From: Metaphire vulgaris | Taxonomy: Eukaryota > Annelida > Clitellata > Crassiclitellata > Megascolecidae | Direction: 5' to 3' | Length of the DNA stretch: 64,000 nt | NCBI GenBank assembly: GCA_018105865.1 | Contig: CM030852.1 | Location: forward strand, 15,296,202 to 15,360,201 | Shown: positions 63,933-64,000 of the stretch, in pieces | Layout of the letters: each line of letters opens with the position of its first letter | Position numbering within the stretch: the first letter of the stretch is position 1 | The notes under the pieces: model-generated | What the model saw: only the letters and a program-made list of their open reading frames with translations | Told to the model about the DNA's origin: nothing | The model's database searches: none | Made by a program: the position numbers and the translations under genes

Positions 63933-64000
63933 CTGAACAACAACAACAACTCAGTCGTTCTTTAGACGACAACTGCCTCTGCGTCTGTCTGTCTGTCTGC

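Overview
This 64 kb window is nuclear DNA of an animal that I take to be an invertebrate metazoan; the lineage is not resolved. Genes have many short exons with consensus splice sites and introns of roughly 80 to 900 bases. Eight of nine genes match animal families by their own translations: MDM1, RPL7, SELENOM, SLC66A2 (PQLC1), CDR2/CDR2L, HSPA12A, CRMP/DPYSL and KIF19. Gaps and introns are full of dinucleotide and trinucleotide repeats, CR1/L2-like and other LINE tails, tRNA-derived SINEs, and many short non-autonomous hAT-type elements with 8-bp target-site duplications.

Layout, left to right: MDM1 (minus, 3' end off the left edge), RPL7 (plus), SELENOM (minus), SLC66A2 (plus), CDR2-like (minus), HSPA12A-like (plus), CRMP/DPYSL-like (plus), an unrecognised 17-exon coiled-coil gene (minus), and KIF19-like (minus, motor N-terminus off the right edge). 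MDM1/RPL7, SELENOM/SLC66A2 and CDR2/HSPA12A form three head-to-head pairs. For most genes the exon phases were checked end to end and close into one reading frame.

Main points. SELENOM keeps an in-frame TGA in a Cys-Ser-Gly-Sec motif and has a textbook SECIS hairpin about 400 bases past its stop codon. The HSPA12A homologue carries about 800 extra, probably disordered residues before its Hsp70-type ATPase, nearly all in one 2.7 kb exon. The CDR2 homologue has a one-base frameshift in an A5/T5 run inside its most conserved segment, perhaps an assembly error. The 762-residue coiled-coil protein next to KIF19 is of unknown family. Several introns use GC donors. MDM1 shows tandemly duplicated mini-exons with one decayed copy. 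One hAT element sits inside an 18-bp minisatellite with a perfect duplication of the target.

There is no operon logic here. MDM1 (centriole/microtubule) and KIF19 (ciliary kinesin) both serve cilia and microtubules, but the other genes look functionally unrelated. No CRISPR array, virus or bacterial system was seen.
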